A stretch of DNA of 64,000 bases from Apiotrichum sp. Y4204. Its lineage: Eukaryota; Basidiomycota; Tremellomycetes; Trichosporonales; Trichosporonaceae. Below, one piece after another: positions 49,625-60,294 of this stretch (position 1 is its first letter; every line of letters starts with the position of its first letter). Where the stretch lies: contig JAMYHL010000114.1 in NCBI GenBank assembly GCA_025531455.1, positions 1 to 64,000 on the forward strand, in the 5' to 3' direction. The notes below the pieces were generated by a model. It ran no database searches. It was not told the DNA's origin and saw only the letters and a program-made list of their open reading frames with translations. Both the position numbers and the translations under genes were made by a program.

Positions 49625-52600
49625 ATGGACCCGCGCGAGCAGCTTCGTATGGCTGCTATGCTTGCTGCGTGAGTGTTTATCTTTATTGTGTGGCTGACGC
49701 TCCAGCTCTGATCATCACCCCGCCCCAGTTCCTCGACCAGGGCGTAATCCGGAGTTTGACCTCTATGTTCAGCAGACATTCAGAGATGTGGATCCCGACC
49801 AGGCAGACATCAACGACCTTCGACGGTAGGGTCATCATGTAGCGTGTGCTGACCGCCGAGCGCTGCGTGGAGGACTTGGAAGACCGCTGCACCCAGTGGG
49901 CCATCGAATTCTGGTCGGTCGTCGCAACAGGAGGAGGATGACGAGCTTGCTCGGTGCGTGTGAATGACATCCTCCCATTCTCATAGATTTAGCGCACTTG
50001 CCCTCTCGGCAGAAGAGCATCGTGCCAACCACGTTTCCAACCATCACTCCAATGCGGGATCCAGCCAGCATACGCCCATTGTGATTGACGATGACGACGA
50101 GCAATTCCAGCGCGTTATTGCAATGTCAACTGCAACGACAGCTACCAAAGCTAGAAGCGGAACTCCTGATGATGAGAGGGACCTCATGGAACAGTGAGCA
50201 GAATGCATTTCATTCTGAAGAACGGACTAACAATCTAGGGCGATAGCGGCGTCTTTGGAGGGTGACAGCAGCAAAGGAAAGCGAGTCCAACGTGAGGCTT
50301 CCCCCGAGGACGATCTAGATGCAGCTATAAAGGCGTCTCTGGCGTCTTTCAACGACGAGCGCGAACGGAAGCGACAGAAGACGAGACCTGGTTTATCGAG
50401 CGATACCTCATCCCAACCTGAGATGCGCCCTATCCCACGCCACGGCCAGATGGAAGTCCATCCAAAAACTGTCGACCAGAAGCAACCTCTATCAGACACA
50501 AATAGCCCACCTCTTGACGTGGCCATGGAAGCTGTTCCCCAGCCTGTCGGTTTGCTTTTGGGTGGCCTTAAAATCGACCGCGCTCAGCTGGAGCGTGAGC
50601 GACTGGCCCGTCAGGCGGCACGTACGGGACAGACGGAAAATTCTGTAACCCAAGGTACCTCTTCCAATATGCCTAGCCAGGTGGAGTCATCGTCAAAGGG
50701 CCCTTCGACATTGAAGCTGTCAGAATCTCCCTCAATTTCATCTTCCAAGCTTACCTCCACCTCGACGAACAATCGTCGTTCTCTACCGCCTCCACTCCCT
50801 CGCATGGAAGACCATCCTTTGCAAAGCACCGGTCCCTTCCCTCGAGATGCTGCAGGAGAGTACTATCTTGACGGCGAGCTCCGACACGTCAACCTCCGTA
50901 TCGGAAAACCCTCCACGACCAAGACCTTCAGCCCGAAAGACGTGTTTGGAGACGTAGGTCAATGCCCTTGACGGTCTGCTGATATTTATTAGCATTCACA
51001 GATGACCCTTCTTATCACGTCCAGCTTTGTTTGGGACAACCCGTGGATTGACGCAGACGCCATTCTCCCGACACCAGATGTTGTTCCCACCATTCGTGTA
51101 TGTCGTCCACCGACCAACAATATGAACGAGTATCGTGAAAAGCAGGGCAAGCTGCAACCGATGGGTAATGGAGAGGTACTGTTCACAAAATCATAGCCTG
51201 GCTGACCATGAGGTGCTTTCATATCCCGCCATGGATGGCCGTCGAGGGTGAGTTGCTTTACCGTGCGGTTTGGCTTAAATGTGCAGATCAGAACACATGA
51301 AGTTTTCTTGGGTAAGTTCGCGTAGCACTCCTGGGGTTGTAGTTAATGTCAGATCTTCTACAAGACAGGACGTCTCCGTGTGGCTATCTACACAGCCAAT
51401 ATGGTGGATTATGATTGGGATCGTATTGAGAATGTGAATCACCACGTCAGCAATATATGCTGACAACAGACTGTCTTTATTCAGGACTTCTTGCCAGCTG
51501 AACCATCCGCAAAACTCAACTCCCAACAACTACCAGACTTTCCAGACCAGTTCCGAACTCTCTTCAACCATCTTAAGATCGGCAAAGCGCTCAAGTTCCT
51601 CATTGCTCATCATCCCTTTGGAAAAGACATTCCACTAGAGGCAGAGCCCACATTTGCCGCCTTTGGCCGCTACGACTGGAGTCGCGTGCAGGTGCGCATC
51701 GTGATGAGCCTGTCTGGGAAGTACACGGGCTTTGATAAAATTGAGGAGTTTGGGCTTGGTCGACTTGGCAAGATTATCCGTCAAGAGGGTTGGGTACCCC
51801 AGAAGGGCGAGAAGCTTTTGGCAGAATACCAGGTTTGCAGGTCGAGATTGTCAAAATGCTGACCATAGGGGTCATCGCTTGGATCATACAGTTCAAAGTG
51901 GCTTAATGACTTCTATCGTTGCTGCCAAGGCAAGGATCTAGCGACAATGTCGCGGCTGAAAGATGACAAGAAAATGCCTCCAATCAAGATCATTTTCCCG
52001 ACTCTCGCAACGGTTGACTCCAGCGTAAACGGCAGGCCGGTGAGGGGAGATTAAGCGCTGGGAAGGGTTCAACTGCTAACGTGCAGGGAGGCGGTACCAT
52101 GTTCTGTGGCAGTGGCCACAAGCCGGAAACAGCATCTCTCTTCCATGATGCCAACTCTAAGCGAGGTGGTGTGCTGATGCACACCAAAATGATCATTGGG
52201 CTTTTCCAAACTCAGCCTCAGGCCCTTGGTTTACAGACCTCGTCCTCCAGCGGAAAGCCCAAAACTGAAGATGGTGCGGGCGGAGGCAAGGACGTTGGTG
52301 GCTGGGTCTACGTTGGAAGCCACAACTTTTCGGCAGCTGCCTGGGTGGGTTTTGGCAGATGAGTTGGACTGACTCGCAGGGGACACTTAACTTCAACAAT
52401 AAACCCCCTACCCTCAACGTGCGTGGGCTTTGATGTAACTCTCTCTGACGTTCAGATTAGCAACTACGAACTCGGTATTGTGTTTCCTCTGCGTAAGTCC
52501 CGCTTCGCCACAGGGGACGCACGGGCCTTACTGATGCGCCCAGCCCGCTCCAAGGCCAATGCCATGGCCAACAAGGTGGCACCCCACCAACGCCCTCCAC

Positions 52601-52690
52601 GGCCCTACACGAAGAACGACGTTCCTTGGGTGAGTAGAGGCTGTCCGTTCCCAAACTAACGGCCAGTCCCAAAACGAGTACGTGCAGTAG
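49625..52690 (+). CDS. TDP1: Tyrosyl-DNA phosphodiesterase TDP1 with N-terminal UIM/SIM-like motifs
   Basis: Fifteen exons (49625-49668, 49706-49825, 49861-49953, 49987-50193, 50239-50953, 51002-51175, 51213-51247, 51287-51311, 51353-51433, 51470-51832, 51869-52039, 52087-52344, 52381-52419, 52456-52629, 52667-52690) give 840 residues. TDP1 removes topoisomerase I remnants from DNA 3' ends. The two catalytic HxK motifs are HMK (466-468) and HTK (708-710), with SHNFS at 754-758. The first 400 residues are disordered. They carry PIVIDDDD (116-123), a SUMO-interacting-type motif, and ubiquitin-interacting-type helices at about 120-134, 142-162 and 176-191, with a weaker one at 78-96. The first HxK exon is only 25 nt, so it was checked by frame: it joins to GSEHMKFSW/IFYKTGRLRV. 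Confidence 0.9.
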
Positions 52691-53004
52691 ATTGATCTGA
52701 CGTGTCAGATTCACGCTTGAGCTACAGGGCCTTGACTTTACAGTTGTTTCTACAGTATGCATCGAGTCCCTTGTGTGTGGAAAGTGTCGATGAGGGCCCG
52801 TGTACAGTGTAGTGTGAACTCGAAATGTCAAAATGCCTCCGTTGCCACCCTCCTCGGTTTTGGTTTCACGTCACACTGCCACCATGCTGGATTGCTGGAG
52901 CGTCTGGCCAGTGTGATTTCTTTCACGACTTTTTTTTCGCTGGCATTCAGTGGCGACCTCGACATTTTCATCTCTTCTCATCTCCCTAGAACACAAATAG
53001 AATA
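52691..53004. other. Intergenic TDP1-RanGAP
   Basis: Tandem genes; holds the TDP1 3' UTR and the RanGAP promoter with a T-rich stretch near 52930. No other feature. Confidence 0.6.
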
Positions 53005-54404
53005 ATGGCGGACGCGTCCGGAAAGGTCTTCTCCATTCTCGGCAAGAACCTCAAGGCCAACACCAAGGCTGACCTTGAGCCGTACCTCTCGGAGCTCGAG
53101 GCGCTCAAGGATGTCGAGGAGGTGCACTTCGGTGGCAACTCGCTCGGTGTCGAGGCCTGCGAGGCGATCGCGGCTGCGCTGAAGGAGAAGAAGAATCTTA
53201 AGGTGAGTGGAGGGAGTCTGGAACCGAGATGAGACTGGAAGTGCCAAAAGTTGTATGCTGACACAGGTTGCAGATTGTGGACCTGGCCGACATTTTCACT
53301 GGTCGTCTGATCTCCGAGATTCCGCAAGCGCTGTCTGCGCTGTGCAATGCGCTGATCCCATCTGAGTCGCTTGTGGAGCTCGACCTTTCGGACAATGCGT
53401 TCGGTGGGCGCTGCGCGGACGCCATGGTGCCCTTCCTCCAGGAGAACACTTCGTTCCAGGTGTTCAAGATCAACAACACCGGACTCGGCCCGTGGGGGGG
53501 AACCGTCATCGCCGACGCTCTGCTCGAGAACGCCAACCGCCTGAAGAAGGCCGGCAAGAAGTCCAACTTCCGCACTCTCGTGTGTGGCCGCTCGCGTAAC
53601 GAGAACGGCTCGGCGCCGCACTGGGCCGCCGCCTTCGCCGCCCACGGCACCCTGCGCGAGGTCCGCATGCCCCAGAACGGTATCCGCATGGAGGGCATTG
53701 AGGCGCTCGCAAAGGGTCTCGCGTCGTGCCCCGATCTCGAGGTGCTTGACCTCCAGGACAACACTGCCACCCGCTCGGGGACGCGTGCCATCGTCCGCGT
53801 CCTCGACAAGTGGCCCAACCTCCGCCAGCTCAACCTCTCAGACTGCCTGCTCGGCAAAGCCGGCGGCATTGCCCTCGCGACCGCCCTCGCTGCAGGCACC
53901 AACCCCAAGCTTGAGAGCCTCAAGCTCCAGTACGGCGAGTTTGACAAGCGTACGATTGAGATCCTTGCCGTCGCCATCACCCAGCACCTCTCAGAGCTTA
54001 CCGAGCTCGAGTTGAACGGCAACCAGGCCGACGCCGAGGACGAGTGCATCGAGGAGTTGCGCAAGGCGCTTGCCGTGCACGGACACGAGGATGCCCTTGA
54101 CGAGCGTAAGTGCAGTTGCGCCATTCTCATCCGTACTGACACGCAGTGGACGACATGGAGGAACCGAACAGCGAGGAGGAGAGCGAGAGCGAGGAAGAGG
54201 AGGAAGAGGAGAAGGAAGCCGAGGAGGAGGAGACCCCTGAGGCTAAGGCGGGCGAGGACGATGGTGTCGCCGCCGGCGTCAGCGACGGCAAGCCGCCTAT
54301 TTCCGACAAGGAGGCCGATGAGTGGGTACAGCGGATCTCGCGTGGCTTGGACAGGACACTGACACCACAGGCTTGCCGATGCGCTCTCCGGCGTCAAGAT
54401 CTAG
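53005..54404 (+). CDS. RNA1: Ran GTPase-activating protein (RanGAP, RNA1)
   Basis: Exons 53005-53202, 53274-54105, 54147-54321 and 54371-54404 give 412 residues. It stimulates GTP hydrolysis by Ran on the cytosolic side, keeping the Ran gradient for nuclear transport. Leucine-rich repeats run from about residue 35 to 345 (for example LVELDLSDNAFGG, LEVLDLQDN, LRQLNLSDCLLG, LTELELNGNQ). The catalytic asparagine of Rna1 lies in the motif INNTGLG (about residue 134), and DIFTGR matches the conserved DIFTGR loop. A long Glu-rich acidic tail (54.15-54.25 kb) precedes the last helix ELADALSGVKI. Length and architecture fit fungal RNA1, without the SUMO-target domain of animal RanGAP1. Confidence 0.95.
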
Positions 54405-54927
54405 GCATGCGCCTGATTATCGGATATCATGACTGGGATCGGAGCCCCAGGGCATCATGTCATGTTGCGGCAGAGGGGATACATACAGCCTGTCAGGCGT
54501 TTTGTCAGGTGTTAGATGGCATGCACGACCTGTTAATGTGCAGTGCGGGCAGTGGAGTTGAGCTCGGGGTGGAAGCTAGGTGTATCGTGCAGAATTGTTC
54601 TTGTTGGACCACAGCATCCTTTGAGGTGATATCCGCGCGCTGATTGAGAATCCAAAGCCACCTCGCGTGCGATGTGCCGAGAAGATCGTCGTCAGCGTAT
54701 CTCCCCGATATAGTTATCGGATGCCGTGCTCAAGACATCAAAAACTGCATCCCAATCCTCAAGCGATAACATATGCACACAACGCTACAAGCTCGTCTCG
54801 CTCCGGTCCGATACGGCGCGCTGAGAAGGGCGCAGAACCATCGCGCTGATGTTACACTCGTGGAACTCGGCACACGATCCGATCGTCATTCGGCGGCGTT
54901 GCTCGCTAGCTCATCGCTGGTGGCTCG
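54405..54927. other. Convergent intergenic region
   Basis: Between RanGAP and the small Cys-rich gene, both ending here. No gene seen. Confidence 0.6.
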
Positions 54928-55141
54928 TTACTTGTCCCAGTAGCGCATGTGGCGTCCGCAAAAGTGACACTCGACGGTGCCCTCGGCGCGCCGGAGGCCG
55001 ACGCACGATTCTGGAGTCAGTCGATGCACACTACGGGCTAGAGCGCAGGGTGCACAGCAAGGCTCCACCGACGCCCTTCTCGCACCTCTATCCGCACTCA
55101 CCGCCCTTGTTGGCCGCGTTGCCCGAGTGTCCCATGCACAT
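54928..55141 (-). CDS. Small spliced Cys-rich protein, 40 residues
   Basis: Exons 55141-55102 and 55010-54928 join to 40 residues. I recognise no family. It has Cys at position 2, then C-x12-C-x2-C near residues 18-34 (SCVGLRR..., CHFC), plus several His. This looks like a small zinc-binding unit. The intron has a GTGAGT donor, a CTGAC branch-like site and a CCAG acceptor. The leader is typical of this window (CTCATCTCTGTCATCTCATC-like). The second exon, its phase (after the first base of a codon) and the Cys spacing all match the gene at 57632-57965. This match is the main reason I call such a short frame a gene. Confidence 0.55.
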
Positions 55142-56669
55142 CGTGTGTGGTGGTGAGTTGATGGATGAGATGACAGAGATGAGAGTAAGAAAGAGACAAC
55201 AAAAAACGCGAGACGAGAGCCTTCTCGCGTGATCTTTAAGGCTGCGACCGACATACCGATACGGAGATCGAGAGGTCGCTGTGGGCTGGAGGCACGGTGG
55301 CAAGGCACGCTCTCCGCCTCTCTGGCTCGGTTCTGGGCTCTGGTGCTCTGGCGCTCTGGCCTTGTTGGGGGCCATTGGGGGAGCCGACACAACCACGCGG
55401 CGGCGCTGGCCGGCCACGGCCGCGTGATGACGTCGCGGGCTGAGGTTCAAGGCTGTGTACCCCCCAGAGCAGTCAGACGGTTCTTTTGTTCTTTTGCCAC
55501 CGACACAAACAATGGTGCGCCTGTACGCCTGTTGTGCTTCGACGCCCGACGGTCCCTCATGGAAGTAGCGAGAACCCTCCAGACCTCACTGATCATTCTT
55601 ATCTTGGCCTCATCCAGTCCGTGTAGCATATCTTTCTGTGCAGAGTTACCACAAGCCTGCCATCAGTGCGGAAAATCGAAGTGTCGCAGTGTCGCGGTAC
55701 ATAGTGAAGTGCTGTATAGGTAGTACGCATTGGAGACACAAAGGACAGTAATTGACACAGAACGCTAGCGTATGACTCTGGCATGCATGAAGCTCTCCAC
55801 GTAAACAATAAATAATGCCTGTCGCTGGCTTAGTGGCGAAGGTATGAGTCTGAGAGTCTTCTATGTCTCATGGCAGTGGGCTAATCGGACGGGAGAAGCA
55901 AGTACTAGCCGGCAACAACAAGACATCTGTGAGTGATCTGTGCTCAAAGATCAGAGACATATTGCGCCTTGCAGAGCTTCGCGTGGTCAACAATGCCGGG
56001 CCGTAAGGCAGTAAGTACATCAGTGATAAACGTCCAGATTCCAGCGGCTAGCGCATCCCCAGCCGCCCAAAGGCAGTCACTCGGAGATCGAGAGCCGGAG
56101 AGAGTGGCTCTTTTCGTCACGATCACCCGCCGAACGCCGTCTTGCCAACTTGCCGTCTCGGCGATGCTGATCAAGAGGATTCTAGTGGAGCACCCCACAT
56201 CCCGCAATGCCACTCGAAGTAGACAACAAAAAGTAAACAGATTGACCAAGCACGCCGCACCACGCTCCCCCTCACTCCCATTTTATCATCTCAAAGCCTG
56301 GCTGTTACGGAAACGCGGCCGACGCGGCCCGAGCGACAACTATCAGTAGGAAGGGGTGCGTTTAGAGGAACGTGCGGAGCTGCTCTATTTGCTTCGCAGC
56401 CCGAAGGTGCAAGTGTGCATGATTCTTTCCAAGTAATGACGCAAGGCGCTTGGTCTGAGCGTGTACATGCCTCTCGGAGCTCCGCATGCACGTGCCCGAG
56501 CCCCACAGGCCGCAGGGCTAGTACAGCGATGGTGAGCGTGGGCGGCTCTGAGGACTGGGAGGGTGAAGGGTGAGGACGTGAAGGGTGAGGACCCCGTCTC
56601 ATCCTAGATCATTGTTGCTTCTGAGGATTTGTGGCACCCTGGATTCTGGTGTGGCGGTTCATGGAAGAT

Positions 56670-56711
56670 GGTGACTTGTATGATACCGACGGTGACTTGT
56701 ATGATATCGAC
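56670..56711. repeat. 21-bp tandem duplication
   Basis: Two units of GGTGACTTGTATGATA(C/T)CGAC side by side, one base different. Confidence 0.95.
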
Positions 56712-56904
56712 GAGCATCCTTCCCCTCCTCGACACCGCCGGCCTCCTCTTCGTGCATTTGGTTGGAAATGTACTCACGGAGCCCCGAGGCCCCGAGTAAA
56801 GGGCTTGATGCGCGATGCGGCGATCAAGCTGTATGGCACGCCGTGCCGAGCTCCGGACCGCGCATGGGCACACATGGTGCTCGGGGGGAGGAGTCACCCC
56901 GAAA

Positions 56905-56928
56905 CCCCGACGCCCCGACGCCCCGACG
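56905..56928. repeat. Three CCCCGACG octamers
   Basis: Three perfect 8-base units in tandem. Confidence 0.95.
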
Positions 56929-57631
56929 CCGGATATCGTGTTCGCCGGCCCATCAACGACGCATGAGCGCATGGACACATCATTCGGATCCTCGCATGCG
57001 AGGTTGTCGTCTGCTGTTGGCGTCATACATGCCACATAGGTCATTCATTGGATCAGTGTATCACAGCTTCCTGTCTGCTTCGGGCCAAAGCTCCAAAGGA
57101 TCTGGGAGGCAAGGGAGGGTTTGGGGCATGCGTCGGCTCGGTCACCCGGAGCGGAGTGGATCCTCTCAACCCTGCGTACCACACTGTCGCCAACCTTGAT
57201 AGCCAACCTTGATACGCCGCCGATCGCTATCTATAGAGCTATGGAGCAGCTTGTTCATCCGGTCACCGTCGCCAGACCAGCTGATCACATCAGTTCACCC
57301 GCTCATGCCGGCCCCGTCTCTCGGTCACTTAACGATGCTAATGGCTCCGGATGCACTGCATCGCTATGGTACATGCTGCTGCTCTACGAATGAAAATATA
57401 AACAATGAATAACAGAATGGATGGATGTGTGTTGCTTGATGGACGGCGGTAGCGGGCCAAGGCGCCGCGCGCGCGAATGAATGGATGATGTATCTCTTGC
57501 TGTAGTGATGCTGGCGAGGTCGTCGCAATGAAGGTATGGGGTGGTCGTGGCTAGTGGCTCGTTGCAACTATAATACAAGAAGGGGCTCGTCGACGGTATC
57601 GTATCGTGCCAGTGCTGGCGCTCGACGACCA

Positions 57632-57965
57632 CTAGATCTTGGCTGGTTCGAGGCAGTACCAGCAGAGCCACGCTCCCGTGCCCGACTTCCAGGCGATGCA
57701 CGGCACTGTTGTCAGTATGGGCTCTAGCATGCTCAAGGGTCTACTCACTGCCTTCGTTACGCCCCTTGCGGTCGCCATTGCAGCACTCCCAGCACGCGCC
57801 GGTCTGGGTGCCGCTGCTGAGGCCGGGGAACATGGCCGCGTGGCGCGCGTTGCCATGGAAGTGCGACGGCGAGTGATCCGCGGACCCAAAGTCCGGGTCG
57901 AGGTCGAGCGCGAACCGCGTCGGCGGCGACGGGTTGTGCGGCGTGAGTTCGAGAATCTCCTCCAT
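57632..57965 (-). CDS. Small spliced Cys-rich protein, 96 residues
   Basis: Exons 57965-57749 and 57705-57632 give 96 residues. I recognise no family. The first 45 residues are Pro/Asp/His-containing and lack Cys. Then come ACWECCNGD (about residue 60) and, after the intron, PCIAWKS...LCWYCLEPAKI, so two C-x2-C pairs plus a further Cys could bind zinc. The order C...N-x-x-K/R-G...[intron]-x-P/S-C-x12-C-x2-C is the same as in the gene at 54928-55141, and the intron has the same phase. A strong TATAAATA lies about 250 bases upstream. Both are on the minus strand, 2.5 kb apart. I infer they are diverged duplicates. Confidence 0.6.
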
Positions 57966-58217
57966 TATGGCGGTAGAGACGGCGATGCTGGGTGGTGGGG
58001 CAATTGGGAACGCGAAGGTTTACGTGCGGGTTACTGGTGAGCTCGGGTTGTCGGAAGTCTAGAGGCGTGCTTGGCTGCGCGGTGCTCAGACTCTTGCTCG
58101 TGCTCGTCGTATCCAGAGGTAGGCGGCGCAGGATCGGGTGGCAAACAGAGAGGGCAGAGGAGCACCTGCGGTGGCGATGGGGACAGGACAGGCCCAGACG
58201 CAACACAGGCTCTGGTG

Positions 58218-58225
58218 TATTTATA
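58218..58225 (-). promoter_or_regulatory. TATA box upstream of the 96-residue Cys-rich gene
   Basis: TATAAATA on the minus strand, 253 bases upstream of the ATG at 57965. A transcription start near 58190 would give a leader of about 220 bases. Confidence 0.5.
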
Positions 58226-59454
58226 CTACTGGCAGCATTGCAATTAGCTGCTGGTAATAACCTCGGCAGCAGTGTCGACGCCAGCACGCTCGCGGCGATG
58301 GATGGCGCGGGAAGAGAGAAATTTTAGGTCGGCCGGCGACTGCTTGCAACACTGCTCTCTCTTGGTATCAGCTGCGTATCTGCGTCACTCCTCGCGCGGC
58401 ACAAACACGATCCGCTGATGGCGATACTCTCCTTTCTCGATCTCGGGATGCCCCCTTGCTGCTCCTGCTCCTGCTCCTTGTGCTCCTGTCCCCCTTGGGT
58501 GCGCCACACGTTTGTTCGATGTGCAATATTCCCAATCGGAAGGAGTAGGACCTGTACTGTACATAGAATGCTGCATACCGCCGCTGACGGTAGCCGGAGA
58601 GGTGCTGCATGTGGGACCGGCGCGGGCAAAGTGAGTGGCCAGGATCCGAAGCGCAACGAGGGGGGACAATGGGGTACTTGGGTACTATGCTGTACAATGG
58701 GCGGCAAACCGGGTGCATTTGTTGTTCTGAATGGCCGGTGAGCCAGGCACGGGTGCAACGCAGAAAAATAATAATAAAAATCAATCAAATCAATCAATCA
58801 ATCCATGGAAAAAGTCAGCCCAGGATCAATCATCTCGGGGTGGTTGGGGAGCCACGCAGCCCAACAGCACCGGAATACCTTTCGTGTCGGATTGCGTGCT
58901 CCAGCCGAACCAGCCGGGGGGCCGGGGGGAGCGTAGCTTACGGAACCCCCGCGGCATCACCCGGTACTCCTTTTCTGCTGCATATCTGCTGACTGAAACC
59001 TTGTCAACTCTTGTCATTGGCTTGGCATGGATAAGCAATTTCCAGCGTGCTCGGTCATCGGGATCACTGGGCTAGCGTCCGGGAATGAATGCATCCGGAC
59101 TGAAAAACCACTACGCACCGCCGAAGCACAGCGCACGGTCACGCGCCACCGTCCCCGTTCTCGTTCACAACACTCGCCACACTGCCTTGAAAGGATATGA
59201 ATGTCTTGGGACGGAGCTTGTGCGCACGTTGATACAGTGACGCTATACTGCCTGCGCCTCTGATGACATCTGTGGGCTTCCTGCCCCTCTTGTTCTCCCA
59301 CGGTTCTTCCGGTATCTGGCGATATCTGACATGGTCGATTGTGGAATCCATTGTCTAAACCGCCAGTCTGTTGTACCATTGTCCCCCATTGTGCGTCATC
59401 ATCCACAGGACACGGGACGCCGTGCGCCGATGCAACAAGCGACATGTGGCCCCG

Positions 59455-59466
59455 CCCCCCCCCCCC
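59455..59466. repeat. C12 homopolymer
   Basis: Twelve C bases in a row, preceded by CCCG. Confidence 0.9.
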
Positions 59467-60294
59467 ACGCGTGTGCTGACAGGATCCAAGATCCGCGGAG
59501 CACATCCTCGGAGCCATTGCCCGGGTGTTGTGCTCATACTCGGGTACCCGGGCGGTTACTATCACTTCTCGGAATGCGGAATGAAGGCGGGGGGGGCGGG
59601 GGGTGAGATGGGTACAAACGGCGTGTGGATCCCGGTGCCCGGGCCAGGGCCCCAGGGGCGGGGCACAAGGTCACGTTCGTCGCAACTGTGCCTCAGATGC
59701 TGGGAGCTATCCGGAACCGAACCCGCACCACACCGTACGCTGAGACGCGATTGCTTTTCTGACTTTTGCCGACCGACCGTGAACGTGCACATGACTCTGC
59801 AGAGGCCCCCGTCGGTGCAGCTGCTGTGCGTCGTGCTGCACGACGGAGAGTAGAGCTAGGCGTTAGATATTTCGCACAGCACACTTCGGTCTGTGCAGCG
59901 ACTGTCGCCTATTATAGCCAACAAGGTGCGAGGTCTGCCCCTGCGGTTTGCACCCTGTTCTGCAGCAACCTCCCAAACATTTTGATCTTGTTACAGAACT
60001 CGAAATGCGTATCCCAACGGGTCGTCTCGGAATGCATCGGAGCGCCTCGCGCCTGTTCGATCCGTTCCAGCGGGTCGGATCTTGTGATGCATACGACGGT
60101 TGCGGAGTTGCGGACATTATCACAAGGAATCTCACCGAGGCCGCAGTGTACTCATTCGCCGTGCGCGACGGAGGTCCGTGACTGCGACTTTGTTCGCAGG
60201 ATCAGCGTGGCTACCCAGTCACCATCATCGCACCTGCGAGTGTATCCAGATGGTCCAAGGTGCACAGATCCACAAACAGACCGCTTCTTGACCG

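Larger units (their letters stand above)
55142..57631. other. Gene-poor stretch with tandem repeats
   Basis: 2.5 kb without a supportable gene. It contains a doubled 21-mer and a tripled octamer (listed separately). An A-box-like TGGCTTAGTGG near 55827 has no matching B box, so no tRNA is called. Confidence 0.5.
57966..60294. other. Intergenic, mostly featureless
   Basis: Contains the promoter of the Cys-rich gene at its left end, AATCA repeats near 58775-58802, and a C12 run at 59455-59466. No protein or RNA gene could be supported. Confidence 0.55.

Noticed and set aside
55817..55900. tRNA-like sequence with A-box TGGCTTAGTGG
   Set aside because: No B box, no acceptor stem pairing and no T arm could be found.
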